Shown here: in pieces, positions 26,453 through 36,267 of the stretch
How the letters are laid out: each line of letters starts with the position of its first letter
Numbering within the stretch: the first letter of the stretch is position 1
Source: Anaerolineae bacterium
GTDB taxonomy: Bacteria > Chloroflexota > Anaerolineae > Promineifilales > Promineifilaceae
NCBI GenBank assembly: GCA_030425205.1
Contig: JAUIAP010000023.1
Location: forward strand, 1-64,000
DNA: 64,000 nt
Reading direction: 5' to 3'
The notes under the pieces: model-generated
What the model saw: the letters and a program-made list of their open reading frames with translations, nothing else
Told to the model about the DNA's origin: nothing
Databases searched by the model: none
Made by a program: the position numbers and the translations under genes

Positions 26453-26487
26453 CCTGTCATACCTGCGGAGGCAGGTACCCATTCTTT
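26453..26487 (+). repeat. Intergenic REP-like element, copy 3
   Basis: It starts CCTGTCATACCTGCGGAGG and ends TACCCATTCTTT. The inverted arms ACCTGC/GCAGGT with a GGAG loop are perfect here. It sits between the hydrolase and the amylase, 17 bases after the hydrolase stop. Confidence 0.8.
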
Positions 26488-26681
26488 ATTGTTGTAATGA
26501 AAAACTGCGCCAAGTGTGGCAGGTCGAGAATTCTTGTTACGGTGTAGTTATTGTACAGTTTTGATGGAGAGGATGAGGTTTGTGTACTTTATACTATAAG
26601 GTGAAGCATAAGTAATACCATTTGTTATGATTTCGCTTGCTTATGCCAAAAACCGATTCACCCAAGAAAGGAAACCTCAGC

Positions 26682-28484
26682 ATGTCAACCCGCAAAAAAT
26701 CCACACTTATCGCTCTCTTTGCCGCATTGCTCTTACCCATACTGTTCGCATCAGCATTTTTCAGGCCACAACCTGCCAGTGCGAACACGCCGCGTACCGT
26801 CATGGTCCATCTATTCGAGTGGAAGTGGACAGACATTGCGCAGGAGTGCGAAACGTTTTTGGGGCCGAAGGGATTTGCTGCCGTGCAGGTCTCGCCACCC
26901 AATGAACACGCGATTGTTGGCAACCATTATTGGTATCAACGCTATCAGCCAGTCAGCTATGAACTGAATAGTCGCAGCGGTAATCGCGCCGAGTTTATCG
27001 ACATGGTGCAGCGTTGCGGTGCCGTAGATGTTGACATTTATGTTGATGCGGTCATCAACCACATGGCGGCCGATGCGACTTCAGGCCAAACGAGCGGTAA
27101 CAACAGCTTCAACCCAGCACAGTTTAGCTATCCCGGCGTGGCGTATGGATACAACGATTTTCACCATTGCGGCCGCAATGGAAACGACGAAATTCAAAAT
27201 TACGGCGACCGTTATGAAGTCCAAACCTGTAGTCTCGTTGGCTTGCCCGATCTCAACACAGGCAGCAGCTATGTGCAGGGTCAAATCGTCGCATACATGA
27301 ATGACCTGATCAATATTGGCGTCGCGGGTTTTCGTTTAGATGCGTCAAAGCACATGGCAACGGGCGATATCAATGCCATCATCAGTCAACTGAACGGCAA
27401 TCCTTACATTTTCCAAGAAGTGATTGATTTAGGCGGCGAAGCGATTGGTGCGAGTGAGTATTTCCAGAACGGGGATGTGACGGAGTTTAAGTATAGTGCG
27501 GAAATCGGCCGAGTTTTCAAAGATGGTCAACTCTCATGGCTAGAGCAGTATGGCGAGGCGTGGGGTTTCATGAGCAGCAGCGATGCGGTCGTCTTCACCG
27601 ATAACCATGACAATCAGCGCGGGCATGGTGGCGGCGGCAACACCGTTACCTTCCAAGATGGCACCGTTTATGACCTTGCCAACGTCTTCATGTTGGGCTG
27701 GCCTTATGGCTATCCAAAGGTGATGTCAAGCTACGATTTCAACAGTGATTCGCAAGGCCCCCCAAGCAACGGCAGTGGACAAACCAACGACATCTATAGT
27801 AACGGCACGCCTAATTGCTTCAACGAGTGGAAATGTGAGCATCGCTGGCTTCCGATTGCCAATATGGTCGAGTTCCGCAATGTAACGTCCTCCAACTTTT
27901 TCACCACCGACTGGTGGACAAACGGGAACGACCGCATCGCATTTGGGCGCGGCGATCTCGGATTTGTCGCTATCAACCGCGAAGGTGGCTCGTTTAGCCG
28001 CACTTATCAAACGAGCATGGCCGCAGGCGACTATTGCAACATTATCGACGGCGAACCAACCAGCAACGGCTGCTCTGGTTCAACCATCACCGTTGACGGC
28101 AACGGCCAAGCGACGATTAGCTTGGGCGGGATGAGCGCGGCCGCGATTCACGTTGGCGCAATGGCGGGTGGTAATAACGGCGGCGGGGGCGGAACCAGCA
28201 CCGTCACATTCAACGTCAACCGCAGCACTTATTTTGGGCAGAACGTCTTTGTCGTCGGTAACGTCCCAGAACTAGGCAACTGGAACCCATCAAATGCTGT
28301 TCCGCTCGGCACAGCTAACTATCCTATCTGGGACGGCAGCGTGACATTCCCCGCCAATACAACGGTTGAATACAAGTACATCATCATTGAAAATGGCACC
28401 GTGATCTGGGAAAACGGTGGCAATCGCACATTGACAACGCCGAATAGCGGCACTATCTCAACCAGCGACAGTTGGCAATACTAA
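26682..28484 (+). CDS. Secreted GH13 alpha-amylase with C-terminal CBM20
   Basis: The protein has 600 residues from ATG 26682, which has AAAGGAAA about eight bases upstream. A signal peptide (residues 1-34, ending ASA) precedes a GH13 barrel. The catalytic residues are Asp220 (GVAGFRLDASKHM), Glu246 (PYIFQEVIDLGG) and Asp310 (VVFTDNHDNQRGHGGG), and the calcium/active-site segment is VDAVINHM. A C-terminal all-beta domain follows (about residues 430-500), then a Gly/Asn linker. A CBM20 starch-binding domain (about 506-600; VFVVGNVPELGNWNPSNAVP, then EYKYIIIENG) ends the protein. It hydrolyses starch or glycogen outside the cell. It appears monocistronic. Confidence 0.95.
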   Translation: MSTRKKSTLIALFAALLLPILFASAFFRPQPASANTPRTVMVHLFEWKWTDIAQECETFLGPKGFAAVQVSPPNEHAIVGNHYWYQRYQPVSYELNSRSGNRAEFIDMVQRCGAVDVDIYVDAVINHMAADATSGQTSGNNSFNPAQFSYPGVAYGYNDFHHCGRNGNDEIQNYGDRYEVQTCSLVGLPDLNTGSSYVQGQIVAYMNDLINIGVAGFRLDASKHMATGDINAIISQLNGNPYIFQEVIDLGGEAIGASEYFQNGDVTEFKYSAEIGRVFKDGQLSWLEQYGEAWGFMSSSDAVVFTDNHDNQRGHGGGGNTVTFQDGTVYDLANVFMLGWPYGYPKVMSSYDFNSDSQGPPSNGSGQTNDIYSNGTPNCFNEWKCEHRWLPIANMVEFRNVTSSNFFTTDWWTNGNDRIAFGRGDLGFVAINREGGSFSRTYQTSMAAGDYCNIIDGEPTSNGCSGSTITVDGNGQATISLGGMSAAAIHVGAMAGGNNGGGGGTSTVTFNVNRSTYFGQNVFVVGNVPELGNWNPSNAVPLGTANYPIWDGSVTFPANTTVEYKYIIIENGTVIWENGGNRTLTTPNSGTISTSDSWQY

Positions 28485-28507
28485 ATCGAGCGCCATGAAA
28501 TACATAT

Positions 28508-28539
28508 TGCGCCTTGACGTCAACCAGTAGCAAGGCGCA
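28508..28539 (+). terminator. Hairpin after the amylase gene
   Basis: TGCGCCTTG (28508-28516) pairs perfectly with CAAGGCGCA (28531-28539), and CATA/TATG extends the stem across a bulged T. It lies 24 bases after the amylase stop. There is no strong T-run. Confidence 0.5.
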
Positions 28540-28780
28540 TATGCATTCCAAGCTGGTCAATTCTTGACAATGCGAGTCGATAGGATTCGCCCTGAGGGTG
28601 CTGGTAATAGGCCAAAATCGACCTGTCCCTTGCAGACCATATGCGGTCAGAACTAACTTGTAGGCACCGCTATCGCCAATGTGCAATCGACCCATACCAG
28701 CGGCGGCTGGCACAGGTCGATTAGACGCTTTAAGATGAGCAGTTGCGCTTGGCTACATTGCAACGAATAGGAAATCGTGG
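28540..28780. other. Intergenic stretch between convergent amylase and beta-helix genes
   Basis: There is no convincing gene. A minus-strand frame (28453-28713) contains a protein-like stretch (MGRLHIGDSGAYKLVLTAYG) but overlaps the amylase end and has no recognisable family. The GTCGAT/ATCGAC-rich words near 28570-28720 may be debris of a deleted gene. Confidence 0.35.
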
Positions 28781-31726
28781 CTAATGCAAAGACACTCGCT
28801 CAAGTGAAACTCGCCCGCGACGCAACAAGATCCCTGTTACGAGAAGCATTGCCAAGACAATGACCACGACTGGCAATGTCATCATTGGCGCGACGACTTT
28901 AGGCTGTCTAATTAAGGTAATTGCAGTGGGTATCCCCGCAACGGCGAGGCACTGGGAAAACTCGGACGTGTTGCCATCTGGGTCGGTCGCTGTCGCGGTG
29001 ACCGCACCCGCTTGCGGCAGAGCCATGTCAAGCAGCGTAAGGTCAATTGTCACATTGCCATCGCTGTCAGTGATGAAGACCTCTGAACCCAGAACAATTC
29101 GCGCTTCGCCGTGTCCAGACGAATCACAGCTTTCACTGAAGAAAAACTCAATCAAATAGCGTGTGCTGCCATGACTATTCAAGCTGGCAACAAGGTGTAA
29201 ATCAGCTCCCTCATTTTCTGCCATTGTCAAAACGGGGAAGTTCTGTAAATCATTGGGCAGTTTGCTGTCGTCATCGTCTAAATCATTTGGCGACACACCA
29301 TCGTTGACCAGATCAATCCCCATCCCAAAATTATCATAGATAGCATTGCCGACAAGCTGTTGCTGCAACGGGACGGCTCCAGCCAACGTCATCGCTGTAA
29401 ACCCGTTACCCCCGTTGTAGGCGATTGTATTGTCGCTGATGGTGGTTGCCCCTGTGCCAGCGACGTGGATGCCATCACCACTGTTGCCGACCGCGCTCGC
29501 TCCCGTTGCATCTGTGCCGATGCGGTTGCGTGTGATGGTGTTGCCGTGAACATATTCAGTGATTAGGTAGATGCCATGCTCTTCGTTACCAGAGATCGTG
29601 TTGTCATGGATTTGATTGTTGTGAACAGCTTCTTTGTCACCCAAGCCTAAATCGCCCAAGGCTATTCCGTTCTTTAAGTTGGCAAGAATGCTCGTACCAT
29701 CGGCCGCCAGACCGATATAGTTAAATGCCACGACATTGTTTTTGGTAACGGCGTGGATATCGCTATCAGGGATCCTTGCTTGAATTAAGATACCGTTTCC
29801 ACCGTTTCCAGAGATGACGTTGCCATAATCGGCCGAAACTCCCCCAATCACGCCTCCCGATTCACCCATGAAAAACACGCCACCACCGACATTAGACAAG
29901 GCGGCTAACCCTGTTTTGTCAACCCCAATATAGTTGCCTGCAATCTGATTATTCGTGTTCTCGCCTGAAAACAGGGTCATCGACCTGATACCAAATGAAC
30001 CATTTCCCGCAATGATATTGCGAGCAGTTGCGGTATTGCCACCAATCAGATTGTTCGTCCCTGATATCGAAATACCATCAAATTGATTCCCCAACGCGAC
30101 AAGCCCCGTCTTGTCTGTCCCAATTAAATTGCCCTGGACCGTCGCATTGCCGTCTCCCGATAATAAAATGCCTGTCCCATTGCCCGCAATCAGATTCCCC
30201 TCATTGGCTTGTACCCCGCCGATTTGGGTGTTATCAGTTTCAGATCCAACAAGAATACCTTCCCCGTTGGGGACGGCGGCCAATCCGGCAGCATTTGTGC
30301 CGATTTGATTGTTTATGATCGTGGTGCTTTCAGCCAAGATCTCCTCTACATCGTACACAGTCTCAATCTCAACCCCAGAGCTTGAATGTCCGCTGATGAG
30401 ATTCCCGTCGATCAGCGTATTGTCTGCATCGTAAATCGTAATTCCAGCAAAACCAGCGAGGTCAATTGTGCCATTGCCACTTGCATCGGTGCCAATGTAG
30501 TTGCCAAGAATTTGATTGTTGTCCGCTTCATTTCCCTCGACGCACACATTGTTTTCGTGACCGATAATCACATTACGACCAGCTTCTGTGCCATCTCCGA
30601 CAAAATTATCAGGTGTGTTGAGCGTAATACCACAACCCGCAAAGATGGCATTGCCATTCTCGCCAAGCACCGTTTCGCCATCGGCCGCCAGCCCGATGTA
30701 GTTGCCGACGATATGATGCTGTTTGTTGGTTGCAGGATTATCTGTAATGACAATGCCGCCTCTGATGATGTTGCGTTTTTCGGCCGAATTTCCCCCAATC
30801 AGCACATTGAATCCATACTCAATCGTGATGCCCGCTTCCCCATTGGACATGACATTCATACCCGTCTTGTCAGTGCCGATATAGTTGTTTTGAATGATAG
30901 TATCAGTTGCCCCAGCCGGCCTAATGGCAATCCCAGATTGCCCATTGTCAGAGATGATGTTACGGCTTTTCACTCCGACAGCACCGATCCTGTTTGTCTC
31001 TGACCCAAGCGTCAGTTCGATTCCATTCATGCCATTGCCAAGCGGCGTTATGCCATCGACCGCCGTGCCAATAAAATTGGCCTGTATTAGATTGTTGTCT
31101 GATTGACCAAAATAGATGCCATTCCCTATATTGCCAGAAATTACATTACCACGAACTGAATCCCCCAAAACAAGCCCTAAAACGTTGTTGTTTGAAGTGC
31201 TTATAGAAATTCCCGTCCCGTTGCCCATTGCGCTCATGCCACTGCTGTCTGTACCGAGAAAGTTACAACTAACGATATTGTTGTCACTCGATACCACAAT
31301 GGGAGTCCCAGCAAAACGGTTCATCACCAAGCCGCTCACCGCGCTATCGTCCGCATAGATGAAGAAACCACTTGGGGCACCCTGGTTGATTTGGCTACCT
31401 TCTATTTCGATTCGCAACGTTGGCGGCCAGCTTGTGCAATCTGTCCCTGGCTGAGTCAATCCGTCAATGACCACAGGATCATTAATCTGATATTGCATGA
31501 GTGGTGAAATAGTGTGAACACCTGCTCCTGGAATGTTGAAGAAGATGTAGTCCAAGCCCGGATTATTGTTTGCGTTCGTGATGGCCCAGCGCAACGAGCC
31601 GTTGCCGGAATCGTCTGTGTTGGTGACGGTATAAGTTGCGGAAGGAGCCGCTTCAAGCGTTTGGCTCATGCCCACAAGCAGCAGCAGCATAAATAAGGCT
31701 GTCAGTTTAAGCGTCGTCTGCGTCAT
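28781..31726 (-). CDS. Large exported right-handed beta-helix surface protein (981 aa)
   Basis: A signal peptide (about residues 1-27) is followed by a head (YTVTNTDDSGNGSLRWAITN) typical of bacterial surface proteins with parallel beta-helices. Many loose repeats of about 35-45 residues follow, of the type GNYIGTDxxGxxxxGNxxxGI with Asn ladders, as in NosD/pectin-lyase-like folds. Near the C-terminus are a bacterial Ig-like tail and ATDPDGNTSEFSQC. Last come PTAITL (residue 933), a transmembrane helix and an Arg-rich tail. It is probably an adhesin or a glycan-binding protein; no catalytic residues are obvious. Its start overlaps the stop of a small upstream gene (ATGA). Confidence 0.88.
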   Translation of the reverse strand: MTQTTLKLTALFMLLLLVGMSQTLEAAPSATYTVTNTDDSGNGSLRWAITNANNNPGLDYIFFNIPGAGVHTISPLMQYQINDPVVIDGLTQPGTDCTSWPPTLRIEIEGSQINQGAPSGFFIYADDSAVSGLVMNRFAGTPIVVSSDNNIVSCNFLGTDSSGMSAMGNGTGISISTSNNNVLGLVLGDSVRGNVISGNIGNGIYFGQSDNNLIQANFIGTAVDGITPLGNGMNGIELTLGSETNRIGAVGVKSRNIISDNGQSGIAIRPAGATDTIIQNNYIGTDKTGMNVMSNGEAGITIEYGFNVLIGGNSAEKRNIIRGGIVITDNPATNKQHHIVGNYIGLAADGETVLGENGNAIFAGCGITLNTPDNFVGDGTEAGRNVIIGHENNVCVEGNEADNNQILGNYIGTDASGNGTIDLAGFAGITIYDADNTLIDGNLISGHSSSGVEIETVYDVEEILAESTTIINNQIGTNAAGLAAVPNGEGILVGSETDNTQIGGVQANEGNLIAGNGTGILLSGDGNATVQGNLIGTDKTGLVALGNQFDGISISGTNNLIGGNTATARNIIAGNGSFGIRSMTLFSGENTNNQIAGNYIGVDKTGLAALSNVGGGVFFMGESGGVIGGVSADYGNVISGNGGNGILIQARIPDSDIHAVTKNNVVAFNYIGLAADGTSILANLKNGIALGDLGLGDKEAVHNNQIHDNTISGNEEHGIYLITEYVHGNTITRNRIGTDATGASAVGNSGDGIHVAGTGATTISDNTIAYNGGNGFTAMTLAGAVPLQQQLVGNAIYDNFGMGIDLVNDGVSPNDLDDDDSKLPNDLQNFPVLTMAENEGADLHLVASLNSHGSTRYLIEFFFSESCDSSGHGEARIVLGSEVFITDSDGNVTIDLTLLDMALPQAGAVTATATDPDGNTSEFSQCLAVAGIPTAITLIRQPKVVAPMMTLPVVVIVLAMLLVTGILLRRGRVSLERVSLH

Positions 31727-31941
31727 TTGATTGTCTCCATATAGTCGTTTGTATTGCTGTTTTGATAGTCAGCGTCAACGTTGGCAAGAAAGACAATGCA
31801 CTGTTCAATCGTGGCAAAATGGTGTTCTTCGCCAGTTTGAACATTTTTGACGAAGATGTGCCATCGGCCGAAATCGTCATTGCGCCAGAAGCGCAATAAA
31901 TACGCTTTGTAATGTCTTGTCGTCGGAGCTAACTCATTCAT
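31723..31941 (-). CDS. Small protein coupled to the beta-helix gene, family A copy 1
   Basis: This 72-residue protein is cytoplasmic. Its centre YKAYLLRFWRNDDFGRWHIF, then NVQTGEEHHFATIEQCIVFL, matches the 62-residue protein encoded at 36248-36436 (YRSFLLRVW..., LRTGRRIGFRSLAALVTFLE). The shared pattern is an aromatic/LLR-W strand, His or Trp, TG, and a final helix, so the two belong to one family. I do not know a family name. The ATGA overlap with the large beta-helix gene makes cotranslation certain enough to infer a shared job, such as a chaperone or regulator of the surface protein. Confidence 0.75.
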   Translation of the reverse strand: MNELAPTTRHYKAYLLRFWRNDDFGRWHIFVKNVQTGEEHHFATIEQCIVFLANVDADYQNSNTNDYMETIK

Positions 31942-32122
31942 GTGGACAGAATAAAACGCTTACGTAGCCAAATCGTAGCCAGACAGTCGCCGATCGTATT
32001 ACGTGTGGTTTTGAATGGGCATTTCCGCTCCATTTTTAGCTATAGCCCTTCGCCACATCTAGTCGAAAATGCCCCCGTCACATCTTCGACTGGCTCCCAT
32101 TCGCCATCGGGCTCGCGTGCAA

Positions 32123-32160
32123 ACGATTCGTCGCTATCAACGCGGATAGCGACGAATCGT
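32123..32160 (-). terminator. Strong hairpin after the second beta-helix operon
   Basis: The arms 32123-32138 and 32145-32160 form a perfect 16-bp stem with a 6-base loop, starting 25 bases past the stop codon of the minus-strand beta-helix gene. There is no clear T-run, so it could be an mRNA 3' stabiliser rather than an intrinsic terminator. Nothing else of note is seen between 31942 and 32184. Confidence 0.6.
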
Positions 32161-32184
32161 GTCGGGGTGGAACCTCAGGTCACG

Positions 32185-35100
32185 CTAGAACGCGGTGCGC
32201 AAACGCCATGTCGCTCCCGTAAGCAGTAGTAACCCAAACAGCACAATAACGGCTGAGACAGGCGTGCGTGCTGCCATAGACGTAAGTCCAACCGCCGTCG
32301 GAACCGCCGCTGGATCAAACTCAAACGCGCCCCTGTCATACTCGTTGGCGGATGGGGTGTCATCGCCGTCGATGGGGCGCGCGACTCCGTTGATATCGTG
32401 GGCGAGGCTGTCGCCACAAGCGTCGATTGCAGGCGAGTTGGCCGCGAGATAGGCATCCCCCAGCGCGTTGCTGACGAGCAGCGGATCAGCACCACTGTCG
32501 CTGGGACTGTCAAACGCTTGCGTTCCTGCCAGCGCGGGCTGCGCGATGTTGCAGTTGGAGGCAAACGTCGTCGCTGCCGAAATCTGCGTTCCCTGTGTAT
32601 TGCCCCAAATGATCGATCGCTCGACGCGCAACAGGTCAGCACTTTCAGTGGAGAGGGGAATCCCACCGTTGTTGTAGAGCGTGCTGCTTGTGATGCGAGC
32701 GGTGAGGGGATCAGTCAATCTGATTAGCGCATAACTGGCCACATTGTCATAGAACAAAACGGTGTCGAACTGCAAATCGCTGTCTGCACCAGCACCACTC
32801 ACAACGTTAGACGCGGCATTTGCGGTGATAGCCGTGTGGGTCACCATCAGCGTTGAGCCGACGACGTTAAGGGCCGCCCCGCTTTGTGCGCTGTTGTTGT
32901 GTAGCTGCGAGCAGTAGCGACCGTTTGGCAATGTTGCGCTGTTGCAGCCTGTGGTGCGGGCAGCGTTGGCAAATTCGGCCGAAATCCCCACCGACGCCCC
33001 GGTCACAATCGTCAACCCGCCACCCGTTGTGTGTGACAGGTTATTTTCGATCACCGTGTTGACAAAGTTGACCGTTCGCTGACTGATATAACCGCCCGCG
33101 CCGCCGCTAGCCTCGTTGTCATAAATATCAGCATGACTAATCATGACGTTCTCACCTGCCCCGTTGCTAATCTCAAAGCCACCGCCATTCGATGTGGCAA
33201 CGTTGTGATGCAGGCTGGGACGTTCTGTGCTGTTCCCCAGCAGGGCGAAAGAGCCACGCGCCGTGTAGATGCCCGCTCCACGCTGTGCGTGATTGTGATG
33301 AATTTCGGCCGAATCGAGCAGCACCAGTCGCGCATCTTGGTCGACATTGATCCCGCCACCCCAATAGGCGACGTTGTTCGCCACGGCCGTTTGTTCTGTC
33401 ATTGTCAAGACCGCACTCTCCCCAATCAGCGCAATGCCGCCTCCCTCACCCTGCGCGTCCAATGTTGCGGTGACGACGTTGCCGCTGACCGTGGATGTTC
33501 CTGTCAGCAAAGCTGATGAGAATAAGAAATAGAGTCCCCCTCCATGCCCTGCCGTATTGCTGATCACGGTGCTGTCGGCGAGCGAGAATGTTGTGCTTGT
33601 CGCCGACATGCCACCCCCGTTCCCGTCTGCTGAATTGTGCGAAAGTTCAAAAGCGTCTGCTATCGTCACCGTCGCGCCCAATATCGCATCCACGCCACCC
33701 CCATTGCTGCCAGCCTGATTTTGGCTGATCGCGCCGTTTCCGCTGGCGATAAGCTGCGCCGCCTTTATGCTAATGCCGCCACCACTTTCTGCCGCCGTGT
33801 TGTGCGTGACCCGTGCTCGGTCGTTGAGCTGAATCGTTCCGTCTACTGCATAAATCCCCCCGCCATTGCTGCCCGCGATGTTCTGCACAATTTGCGCGTC
33901 GTCTTCAAGCGTCAGGGCTGGGTCGCCCGAATTGTCTTCATCACTCATAAACACAGCACCCCCGCTGCCGCTCACAACCTCGTTATCGACGATGCGGCTC
34001 TGGTCACGCAGCGTGAGCGTCGAGCGTGCGCCAAGCAGCACCGCGCCGCCGTGATTTTCTGCACGATTGCTGATGCCAACGGCGACCTCTCGGCCGATTG
34101 CGCTTGTCCCTTCCAAAATGATGTCGCTGCCGTCATATGCAGCCACCGCGCCCCCGTCGTTAAACGCAACATTGTCGATCAGGTGGCTGTCGATCAGATG
34201 CAGGCTGCTTTGCGCCATGTAGATGCCGCCGCCGTCAAAATTGGCGTCCCCATTTTGCATCGTCGAGTCGATCATCGTCAGTGACGCATCAAATAGATAC
34301 GCATTGCCGCCATCGTCACTATGCCCGTTCATCAACGTCACCTGCGTCATCGTCAATGTCCCCTTTTGCAGGTTCAACGCCCGATCATCAAATAGGGCGG
34401 CATCAAAGGTCAGCCGATCATCGCTGGCTGCCGCCGCGTCACAGCCCGCCGCCCCGCTCGGCCGCACGGTCAGACGATTGTCGACAATATCCATTCTGTC
34501 GCTATGCACGAGCGGCAATCCAAAGATGGTGTCGTCCAGTTGCGACACCGCTTCTGCTGCGGCAAATGTGCCATAGGTGCAGGGCGCACCGTTGAGTCCA
34601 AATAGACCGCCAAATTCGTACGCCCCCGCGTCATATGCGCCCATGCTGATCGTCTGGTTGCCTAACTCGCTGGACAGATCGACGGGGCGCGTGTGGTCGC
34701 GCAGACCGCGCACGCCCGTCGCATCGGCGCAAATATCGACCGCTGGCGACGTCGGCTCGACGCGAAAATCATCGGTTGCAACATCACGAAACTGCACGTC
34801 TTGTCGGCCGATCACGTTCTTCAGAGCAGAAAAGTTCCAGCCAAACGGCAGCACCGAGCAGGTGACGCTGGACAGAACCTGACCCCCCAAGCTGATCCCG
34901 TCCTCGCTCTCATCGCCGCGCACGACGGCTCCCGTCACCGTTAGGTCAAGGTTGCCATCCAAGCGCAAATCGAGCAGATCGCCCTGCTGAAACTCCGTTT
35001 TGTTATAGGCAAATGTCGTCCCCAAAATGTCGACGGTGTGCTGTTCGTTGTCGCTGCTGTTCACGTCGATCACCGACTGCTCGCGCACGCTGTTGCGGGC

Positions 35101-36267
35101 GAGCAGCACTGATTGAAGCGACAGCAGCGTGCTGGCATTGCCAAACGTGTTGTCCGCCTCGATGTAAACGGCAGAACCGCTGTGGGCATAGTTGTTGTCC
35201 ACGCTGGCATAGTTAAGCGCAACGCGACTGTTGTTGGCATAAACACCGCCGCCGTAATTGCCCGCGCTTTTGCCCGCAGAGTTGCCGTGCAAGGTCAGGC
35301 AGCGCGTGGTCGTGCAGCCCGTAATGTCGTTAAACGTCACCAATGCGTCATCAAACGCCGCAACACCCGCCCCGCGCGCCGCGTTGTTGCCATCGACATG
35401 CCCTTTCTGCGCCAAGAGCGATGAGTCGTTCAAGTAGATGCCGCCCCCGTCAAACGTCGCGCTGTTCTCATTGATGTCTGAGTCTGAGCTGTTTAGGTTG
35501 ATCGAGCTGCCATTGGTCGCGTAGATGCCGCCCCCATTGCGGGCTGTGTTGTCGCTGAGATCGGCCGATCCAAACACCTGCACATCACAATTGTCGCTAT
35601 AGAGACCGCCGCCATTTAAATCGGCCGAATTGTCGCGCACCACGCTCGCATCGCGCAGCACCACTTTTGCATCCACGCAGTAGATGCCGCCCCCGTTATC
35701 TACCTCAGTATGGTTGTAGATTTGAGAACCATACAGCGTGAGCGCGGTGCGGCTGACCTGAATGGGCGAGCCAATGATGCGAACGCCGCCGCCAGAATCG
35801 GCCGAATTGTCATAGATAGCAACGTTGTGCAGCTCGACCTTAAAGTTGTCGCTGATCTCAATCCCGCCGCCCGTGCCATCCCCCGCTGCGTTGTGCAGCA
35901 CAAAGTTGTGCAGCGCAACGGTACGTGGTGCAGTTGCGCCCGTCAGCTCAAAGATTGTGTCGACCTGAAAATTGGCCCGCATCGTCGTTAGCGATACCGT
36001 TCCGCCCAAACAGTTGAACTGTCCGCCGATAATCGTGAGGCTCTTATCCTGAATGTTGACCGTGCTATCCGCGCCGAGAAACGTTTTCCCCTGCACGATA
36101 ATGGTGTCGCCATCGTTGGCATCATCGACCGCCGCCTGAATCGAGCCGTAAGCACAGCCAAATTCACTGCCGACGGTGAGGGTGGCGGCGGGTGTTTCGG
36201 CCGAAACCGCCCGTGCGCCCGCCAACAAACAAAGGATAATCAATAGGTTAGTCAGAATTTTGTTCAT
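32185..36267 (-). CDS. Very large exported beta-helix protein (1360 aa)
   Basis: I start at ATG 36267, because the residues that follow form a clean signal peptide (MNKILTNLLIILCLLAGARA, cleaved after VSA); the frame is open further upstream to 36351. The body is a long series of beta-helix coils rich in NNSAxxGGGIY-like turns, as in polymorphic outer-surface/CSLREA-type proteins, with at least two helical blocks (residues about 60-560 and 610-1290). The end has PTAVGL (residue 1323), a transmembrane helix and basic residues. It is probably a surface adhesin. It overlaps the preceding small gene by 20 bases. Confidence 0.88.
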   Translation of the reverse strand: MNKILTNLLIILCLLAGARAVSAETPAATLTVGSEFGCAYGSIQAAVDDANDGDTIIVQGKTFLGADSTVNIQDKSLTIIGGQFNCLGGTVSLTTMRANFQVDTIFELTGATAPRTVALHNFVLHNAAGDGTGGGIEISDNFKVELHNVAIYDNSADSGGGVRIIGSPIQVSRTALTLYGSQIYNHTEVDNGGGIYCVDAKVVLRDASVVRDNSADLNGGGLYSDNCDVQVFGSADLSDNTARNGGGIYATNGSSINLNSSDSDINENSATFDGGGIYLNDSSLLAQKGHVDGNNAARGAGVAAFDDALVTFNDITGCTTTRCLTLHGNSAGKSAGNYGGGVYANNSRVALNYASVDNNYAHSGSAVYIEADNTFGNASTLLSLQSVLLARNSVREQSVIDVNSSDNEQHTVDILGTTFAYNKTEFQQGDLLDLRLDGNLDLTVTGAVVRGDESEDGISLGGQVLSSVTCSVLPFGWNFSALKNVIGRQDVQFRDVATDDFRVEPTSPAVDICADATGVRGLRDHTRPVDLSSELGNQTISMGAYDAGAYEFGGLFGLNGAPCTYGTFAAAEAVSQLDDTIFGLPLVHSDRMDIVDNRLTVRPSGAAGCDAAAASDDRLTFDAALFDDRALNLQKGTLTMTQVTLMNGHSDDGGNAYLFDASLTMIDSTMQNGDANFDGGGIYMAQSSLHLIDSHLIDNVAFNDGGAVAAYDGSDIILEGTSAIGREVAVGISNRAENHGGAVLLGARSTLTLRDQSRIVDNEVVSGSGGAVFMSDEDNSGDPALTLEDDAQIVQNIAGSNGGGIYAVDGTIQLNDRARVTHNTAAESGGGISIKAAQLIASGNGAISQNQAGSNGGGVDAILGATVTIADAFELSHNSADGNGGGMSATSTTFSLADSTVISNTAGHGGGLYFLFSSALLTGTSTVSGNVVTATLDAQGEGGGIALIGESAVLTMTEQTAVANNVAYWGGGINVDQDARLVLLDSAEIHHNHAQRGAGIYTARGSFALLGNSTERPSLHHNVATSNGGGFEISNGAGENVMISHADIYDNEASGGAGGYISQRTVNFVNTVIENNLSHTTGGGLTIVTGASVGISAEFANAARTTGCNSATLPNGRYCSQLHNNSAQSGAALNVVGSTLMVTHTAITANAASNVVSGAGADSDLQFDTVLFYDNVASYALIRLTDPLTARITSSTLYNNGGIPLSTESADLLRVERSIIWGNTQGTQISAATTFASNCNIAQPALAGTQAFDSPSDSGADPLLVSNALGDAYLAANSPAIDACGDSLAHDINGVARPIDGDDTPSANEYDRGAFEFDPAAVPTAVGLTSMAARTPVSAVIVLFGLLLLTGATWRLRTAF

